Shown piece by piece: positions 6,901 to 10,123 of a DNA stretch of 10,123 nucleotides. Source of the DNA: Planctomycetota bacterium (GTDB lineage: Bacteria; Planctomycetota; PUPC01; JABMSA01); NCBI GenBank assembly GCA_013202185.1, contig JABMSA010000728.1:1-10123 (forward strand). Reading direction: 5' to 3'. The first letter of the stretch is position 1, and every line of letters starts with the position of its first letter. The translations under genes and the position numbers were made by a program. Below the pieces are notes generated by a model. The model did no database searches. It saw only the letters and a program-made list of their open reading frames with translations, and had not been told where the DNA came from.

Positions 6901-9900
6901 CCGGCAATACCGCCACCTTCCCCGGCAGTCCTCCCGTGGCGACGCTGCACTTTTATGCCGTCAACGAAAACGGCAACCCCGAGGTAGAGCAGACCGCCCA
7001 GATCAAGATCGACCTTGCCGCACCGACGACCCAAGCTGCAGTGAATCCGCCCGCCGACGGCAGCAACGGCTGGCACCTCACACAGCCCACCGTCACCGTG
7101 ACCGCCGCCGATCTCTTTGGCATCGCGATTATACTCGACGGCCAGACTTCCGGCGTGGCGCTCGTCCGCTACCACTGGGATGCCGACGCCCCCACCGAAG
7201 TTGCCGGCAGCGCCGTGGCCCTGCCTGCGGCGCCCGGCGAGCATACCCTCTATTATGAAGCAGAAGACAACGCCGGAAACGTCTCCGACGAGCAAACCGT
7301 CGACACCAAGTACGACGACTCGACGGTCACCGTCGGCATTGCGCTGGCCGGAACCGATCTCGGCGGCGGGCTCTACGCCGGGGCCGTTCAGGCCACCCTT
7401 ACGGCCGATGGCGGCATGTCGGGTATCGATACTACCGAGTATCAGATCAACGGCGGCGCATCGACGCCATTCACCAGCCCGGAAGTCGTGGCCGTTACCA
7501 CGTGGGGCCCCAACCAGGTAGACGCGCAAGTCGTGTCGGTTTCGGGCCAAACAGCCAACGCCCAGGCAACATTCGACATCGACGCAGGCCCGACAATAGT
7601 GTCGCAGGACCCCGACGGCCACACCAACCAGCCCGTCTCGTCGGTTACGCTCCAGACATCTGAGCCCGTGGTCGGCGCCGACGCGCGCGACACCGGCACT
7701 TACAGCCTGCAGCACCTTGGCTCGGACCGCGCGCCGGGCGGCGGAGACGACAGCACCGTTGTTGTCTCGCCTTCCTACATAGACGGCACCACGCAGATCG
7801 AACTTCTCGCCGTGGGCGACAACACCGTCAACCTCAGCGCCTGGGGCGAGATGGATTATGCAGCCGGCGGCTCCGGCGACTGGCAGATCGAGGGAGGCGG
7901 CTACAGCGTCAAGCAATACATCAACGGGGCGCCGACCTTCTACGTCAGCGATTTCGACCTCATCGACAGGCAATTCAGAGGCAAGATCAAGGTCGAAACC
8001 ACCAGCGACGACGATTTCGTCGGATTCGCATTCGGTTTTCAGACATCCGGAGGAAAGCCGAACAACTTCTACCTCTTGTCATGGAAGCAAACCAACCAGG
8101 CCTCCTCGGGCACCGGCTACGAGGGATTCATGCTGGTCAAGATAACAAACTCAGCTTCCGGCGGCGTCAATTTCTGGTCCCTGCCTGCAGGCGCCAAAGT
8201 CCAGCGCCTGGCCTCCCACTTAAATACTTCCGCCGGCTGGGGTGACAACGTCGAGTATGAATTCTCCTTCCGCTACCAGTCAAACGGCGATATAGATATC
8301 AGCATCCGCCGCACCAGCAACGGCGCCGTCATGTGGGAAACCAGCGTCAACGATCCATCGCCATTGGGCGTCGGCAAGGTGGCGTTCTACAATTACAGCC
8401 AGTCCCACGTCCGCTACAGCGGCCTCCAGCAGGCCGACTTCCTCGAGGAGGGCGCCTATCAGATCACCGCAGCGTCGGGCAATCCCGGCCTTCGCGACAC
8501 CAACGGCACACCCCTCGACGGCAACGCCGACGGCATCGCACCCGAAGATTACGTCGGCACATTCGTCATCGACCAAACGCCCCCCGACGTCACCGGCATT
8601 ACCATAGCTCCTTCAACGATCGAAGTAACATATCATGATCTTGGCGGCATCGATGAGGCCACCGTTACCGACGTCGCAAACTACACGCTGCTCGCCAGCG
8701 GAGGCGACGGCTCCTTCGACGACGGCAACGAGCCCGACCTCACCGGCAGGATCACCAACATCACATACGTCGCGGGCGACGGCGGCGACGGAGTGGCCAC
8801 ACTGGCCATCGCCCCGCCCCTCGAAGACGAACTATACCGCCTCACCATCAACGGCACGACCAGCATCCAGGACCTCGCCGGAAACAAGCTCCTGGGCGGC
8901 GACCACGAGGAAGCGCTGCCGCTCGAAACCGGCCCGGCGACCGTGGCGCTTGACCTCGATGCCACAACCGATACCGGAGCATCCAGCGACGACGATCTGA
9001 CCAACCAGACAGAACTGCTGTTCAACGTCACCGTCAACAAGGCCGGGCGCATCGGCATCGACTTCGACGGAGAAAGCGGAGAAGACGCCGCTCAACTCGT
9101 CAGCGCCGCCGGCACCTATCAATTCACGTCGCCGGCCCTGGCCGACGGCCTCCACAACGCGGGCGCCACGCTCGATCCGCCAGCCGGGGCACAGGCCACC
9201 GACGCACTGCCGGTTACCATCGACACCGCCGGCCCGCTTGGCGTTGCAGGGGCGCCCACCGAGCTTGGCCCGCTCGCCGAGCGACAGGTTGCGTTCGACG
9301 AAGACATCGACCCCGCCACTTTCGACGCGAGCGACGTGGTCTTCACTGGCCCGGGCGACGTTGATCTCGGCGCGGTGTCGGGCGTCAGCGGCACCGGGGC
9401 AGCCTTCACGATCACGTTCCCCAACCAAACCGCGGCAGGCGCGTATTCCCTCCTTATCGGGCCGGACGTCCGCGACCTCGCCGGCAACATGCTCAACCAG
9501 AACGACAACGACATCAACGGCGAGATCGGGGCCGACGAGTTCGACGACACGTTCGATCTCGTTCCCGACACATTCGGCCCGGCCGTAACCGGGCATGAGC
9601 CCACCGGGCTGGTCGGCCCGGGCATCACCGGCGTGCGCCTGACATTCGACGAATGGATGGCGGCCGGCAGCTTCACCGGCGACGACGTGGCGATGGCAAC
9701 ACCCGCCGGCAACGTAGACAGCTCGCTGATAGCAATAGCGCTCGTCGTCGACCCCGGCAATCCCGGGCTCTTCAACACATTCGACGTGCAGTTTCCTGCG
9801 CAAACAGCCGACGGGCCATACACCCTGACGATGGGACCCGGAATAACCGACCTAACGGGCAATCCCTTGAACCAGGACGGCGACGGAAACAACGGCGAGC

Positions 9901-10123
9901 CCGAAGACGTTTATGATGCCACGTTCAGTGTCGACGGCCTGCCGCCGATCACGACGCTCGCCACCGCACCGCCGGCCCCCGACGGCCTCGACGATTGGTT
10001 CATCACCCAGCCGCAGGTAACCCTCACGGCAACCGACGCCGGCGTGGGTGTAAAGGAGATCCGCTACTGGTGGAACGACGGCGCGCCGATTGTCGCATCC
10101 GGCGCCTCGGCGAGCTTCCCCGC
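3897..10123 (+). CDS. Giant secreted multidomain protein: toroid, PKD, Ig-like repeats, thrombospondin-C-like insertion (3' end beyond window)
   Basis: This single reading frame stays open for 2075 codons plus two bases and has no stop in the window. Residues 1-22 form a signal peptide (Lys2, hydrophobic core, ASG before Gln23), with no lipobox cysteine. Approximate layout: 23-85 small beta region; 90-125 Pro-rich linker; 126-222 Ig/PKD-like; 226-565 alpha/alpha-toroid of the squalene cyclase/prenyltransferase type; 570-661 PKD domain with YSWDFGDD; 662-762 second PKD-like; 766-1232 five Ig-like repeats; 1233-1560 SbsA-type Ig-like domain split by a thrombospondin-C-like insertion at 1309-1514; 1564-2015 four further Ig-like modules; 2016 on, a sixth repeat. 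Only three cysteines are seen, all in the toroid (323, 463, 525). Composition is rich in Asp, Gly, Thr and Ala, as in calcium-stabilised extracellular proteins. A surface, matrix or adhesive role is inferred from architecture; no enzyme activity is shown. Start and frame are firm. Confidence 0.93.
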   Translation, partial: MKLGSFGLASLILFAVAATASGQATLEQAFVSDGSVDIEADLDNTDVTIYYSATLNTLNEVQTLSLSGGESKTIALPDGYYALESNNPVRVLGQPLPEEPTLVVAPTPAIAQTTIQEDPVPPQVHVAPWRGTLPHEIYNGKRARLKAVATQGTAALSQYKWDLTDGYSTGWLAYPGRNLQLDHTFPDGADNKPWGATITVKDSTGFTASDVYNIVVRPESLDTKRHIAIDDGLWWLHKVPTLGGSGETATAYWRPRDGYYMAATGIAVTAFENSGFLPSGDADNPYTDTVQRGLNYLMGTLRRYNFGETDKWFDMGANGYGLCSNTARTFYEGGIVLLAISGAQEPDKIVPAGLGIAEVRGHTYKQVAQEMSDYFGGGQYDSGDGAGGWRYSYNQWPDMSAVQWPVLGMHAAEENLGIDVHSSVKTRLRDHWLVYDQNANGGFGYTHPGETVNVTKTGAGLACFWWVGKDQTDAKVQNAVNYITNNWGTGNVGMFYPMYAVMKGARLASPEIATFGSHNWYTEYCNWLVGSQHNDGYWNDNDTWISPYLGTQMRTAMGVLIMTTAVITQPPVASFTIEPNPADVDIEITFDASASFDPNERPLTYSWDFGDDTTGTGVIATHTYTTQETFTVVLTVANNQNPPQQGIATQQVYITPPNHPPTAIPGGPYSGWIGPSTFPLVTLDGSASYDINAPVDHLTTYEWELDNVFPYDFDEGNTPITQYSFTTAGTNDVALRVTDDPNAGFVNSGLSHTVWTTVEITLDDVPPANSLSIDPAVPGGANDWYLTQPTATITATDGDSGMKAIRYWWDDGAPTDVPGDTAVVPASEGDHVLHYGGVDNVDNFNEETVQIKLDTSTPTTAIHFSTGDGPYGADWYHSAVGLMVHANGGTSGIASAEYTLDAGPWTLYGDSEVVDVLTDGPHTLETKVVTNSGKQTGTSVAFNIDTTQPVTVLTTDPAAPDGSNGWFVTIPNVTLNASDPGGEAIAEIRYRWEGDAGETVAAGNTATFPGSPPVATLHFYAVNENGNPEVEQTAQIKIDLAAPTTQAAVNPPADGSNGWHLTQPTVTVTAADLFGIAIILDGQTSGVALVRYHWDADAPTEVAGSAVALPAAPGEHTLYYEAEDNAGNVSDEQTVDTKYDDSTVTVGIALAGTDLGGGLYAGAVQATLTADGGMSGIDTTEYQINGGASTPFTSPEVVAVTTWGPNQVDAQVVSVSGQTANAQATFDIDAGPTIVSQDPDGHTNQPVSSVTLQTSEPVVGADARDTGTYSLQHLGSDRAPGGGDDSTVVVSPSYIDGTTQIELLAVGDNTVNLSAWGEMDYAAGGSGDWQIEGGGYSVKQYINGAPTFYVSDFDLIDRQFRGKIKVETTSDDDFVGFAFGFQTSGGKPNNFYLLSWKQTNQASSGTGYEGFMLVKITNSASGGVNFWSLPAGAKVQRLASHLNTSAGWGDNVEYEFSFRYQSNGDIDISIRRTSNGAVMWETSVNDPSPLGVGKVAFYNYSQSHVRYSGLQQADFLEEGAYQITAASGNPGLRDTNGTPLDGNADGIAPEDYVGTFVIDQTPPDVTGITIAPSTIEVTYHDLGGIDEATVTDVANYTLLASGGDGSFDDGNEPDLTGRITNITYVAGDGGDGVATLAIAPPLEDELYRLTINGTTSIQDLAGNKLLGGDHEEALPLETGPATVALDLDATTDTGASSDDDLTNQTELLFNVTVNKAGRIGIDFDGESGEDAAQLVSAAGTYQFTSPALADGLHNAGATLDPPAGAQATDALPVTIDTAGPLGVAGAPTELGPLAERQVAFDEDIDPATFDASDVVFTGPGDVDLGAVSGVSGTGAAFTITFPNQTAAGAYSLLIGPDVRDLAGNMLNQNDNDINGEIGADEFDDTFDLVPDTFGPAVTGHEPTGLVGPGITGVRLTFDEWMAAGSFTGDDVAMATPAGNVDSSLIAIALVVDPGNPGLFNTFDVQFPAQTADGPYTLTMGPGITDLTGNPLNQDGDGNNGEPEDVYDATFSVDGLPPITTLATAPPAPDGLDDWFITQPQVTLTATDAGVGVKEIRYWWNDGAPIVASGASASFP
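4572..5591 (+). other. Alpha/alpha-toroid domain, terpene cyclase/prenyltransferase-like, probably not a terpene cyclase
   Basis: Residues 226-565 show repeated helix pairs with aromatic turn motifs typical of the toroid fold: GLWWLHK (near 232), GYYMAATGIAVTAFENSG, GGWRYSY (387-393) followed by MSAVQWPVLGMHAA, GGFGY (441-445) followed by TGAGLACFWWVG, NVGMFYPMYAVMKGA, and DGYWND (535-540) followed by GTQMRTAMGVLIM. The DxDD motif of class II terpene cyclases and the GCGEQ thioester of complement-like toroids are not seen. An extracellular toroid could be a binding domain or a polysaccharide-active one. The fold assignment is by pattern and is moderately sure; the function is unknown. Confidence 0.65.
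5604..5879 (+). other. PKD domain
   Basis: Residues 570-661 begin PPVASF and contain the core motifs FDASASFDP, YSWDFGDD (605-612) and HTYTTQETFTVVLTV, a full match to the PKD beta-sandwich pattern. Such domains usually act as spacers or carbohydrate- and protein-contact modules in surface proteins. A second, more divergent copy (PGGPYSG, LDGSASYDI, YEWELDN) follows at residues 662-762. Confidence 0.9.
6192..7592 (+). repeat. Five tandem Ig-like repeats in the giant protein
   Basis: Residues 766-858, 859-949, 950-1043, 1044-1142 and 1143-1232 are diverged copies of one module of about 90-99 residues. Each opens with a Pro/Asp-rich segment, then a DGSNGW-type turn and a TQPTVT-like strand, a central (I/V)RYxW or EYT/EYQ strand followed by an acidic/Gly turn, a (H/L)TLxYxAxDNxGN-like segment, and a closing hydrophobic strand plus IDTxxP linker. 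Repeats 1, 3 and 4 are closest; 2 and 5 form a second subtype with EYTLDAG/EYQINGG in the centre. Repeat 4 has about ten extra residues (within DLFGIAIILDGQ) in one loop. They resemble bacterial OmpL47-type or Ig-like stalk modules. Confidence 0.8.
7821..8438 (+). other. Thrombospondin-C/concanavalin-like domain inserted in an SbsA-type Ig-like domain
   Basis: Residues about 1309-1514 form a lectin-like beta-sandwich related to the thrombospondin C-terminal domain. The landmarks are AWGEMDYA, SGDWQIEGGGYSVKQ, RGKIKVETTSDDDFVGFAFGFQ (acidic triplet 1371-1373), NFYLLSWKQTNQ (1390-1401) and NGDIDISIRR. The flanking sequence is one Ig-like domain cut in two: residues 1233-1308 carry its first strands and 1515-1560 its last (LEEGAYQITAASG, then an acidic loop and GTFVID). 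In thrombospondins this fold binds calcium and ligands; a similar role here is inference. Confidence 0.75.
8586..9941 (+). repeat. Four SbsA/Big_5-like Ig-like modules with acidic loops
   Basis: Residues 1564-1679, 1680-1780, 1781-1895 and 1896-2015 are successive beta modules. Three (first, third, fourth) share the plan of a strand pair, then YRLTI/YSLLI/YTLTM, then a conserved DLAGN or DLTGN turn. The third and fourth continue into an Asp/Asn-rich loop (NQNDNDINGEIGADE, NQDGDGNNGEPED) and an xTF strand. The second is a different Ig-like type beginning with a TDTGASSDDDLTN segment. The loops look able to bind calcium. Confidence 0.7.
9942..10123 (+). repeat. Sixth copy of the Ig-like repeat, cut by the window edge
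   Basis: From residue 2016 the protein returns to the module seen at 766-1232, with DGLDDWFITQPQVTLTATD then EIRYWWNDGAP. It is closest to repeat 1; within this module, bases 10059-10084 differ from 6309-6334 at only three of 26 positions. The array therefore restarts here and probably continues beyond the window. Confidence 0.8.

Noticed and set aside
6207..7973. Open frame of 588 codons on the minus strand
   Set aside because: It is antisense to the Ig-like repeat array. Its Val/Gly/Asp-rich, repeat-like composition simply mirrors the repeats on the plus strand, which have clear domain motifs.
8832..9803. Open frame of 323 codons on the minus strand, overlapping another antisense frame of 257 codons
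   Set aside because: Two long antisense frames overlapping each other and the plus-strand gene are what GC-rich repetitive coding sequence produces; neither has a recognisable domain.

Overview
The window looks like chromosomal DNA from a GC-rich, Gram-negative-type environmental bacterium. A member of the Planctomycetes/Lentisphaerae group, or a similar candidate phylum, is the best guess. That guess is inference: it rests on the FloA plus paired NfeD operon and on a giant secreted protein that combines a terpene-cyclase-like toroid with PKD, thrombospondin-C-like and SbsA-type Ig-like modules. No rRNA or other phylogenetic marker is present, so placement stays tentative. I see no tRNA, CRISPR array, insertion sequence or phage gene.

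The left third (1-3540) is read entirely on the minus strand. In transcription order it holds a PAP2-like integral membrane protein (3540-2659), a long NfeD protein with a ClpP-class protease domain (2571-1075), a short NfeD protein (1073-567) and the flotillin-like FloA (504 to beyond base 1). The two nfeD genes and floA form a compact operon behind a good sigma-70 promoter (2598-2626). It should make a membrane-microdomain module: a FloA scaffold, an NfeD partner and a membrane protease. The PAP2 gene has its own promoter (3612-3639). It has lost both histidines expected for phosphatase chemistry, so it may be a pseudo-enzyme.

Bases 3541-3896 are a divergent regulatory region. A near-consensus plus-strand promoter (TTGACA, 17 bases, TGG-TATAAA; 3681-3709) drives a leader of about 180 nt. 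The leader can fold into a long imperfect hairpin followed by five T, and ends in a clear ribosome binding site.

The right two thirds (3897-10123) are one uninterrupted plus-strand reading frame of at least 2075 codons that runs off the window. It encodes a secreted giant. In order it has a signal peptide, a small beta region, an Ig/PKD-like domain, an alpha/alpha-toroid of about 340 residues, two PKD-type domains, five Ig-like repeats, an SbsA-type Ig-like domain split by a thrombospondin-C/lectin-like insertion, four more Ig-like modules with acidic loops that probably bind calcium, and the start of a sixth copy of the Ig-like repeat. It is probably a surface or matrix protein for adhesion or polymer binding. 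The C-terminus, which would show how it is anchored, is outside the window. Long open frames on the opposite strand of this gene are codon-bias shadows.
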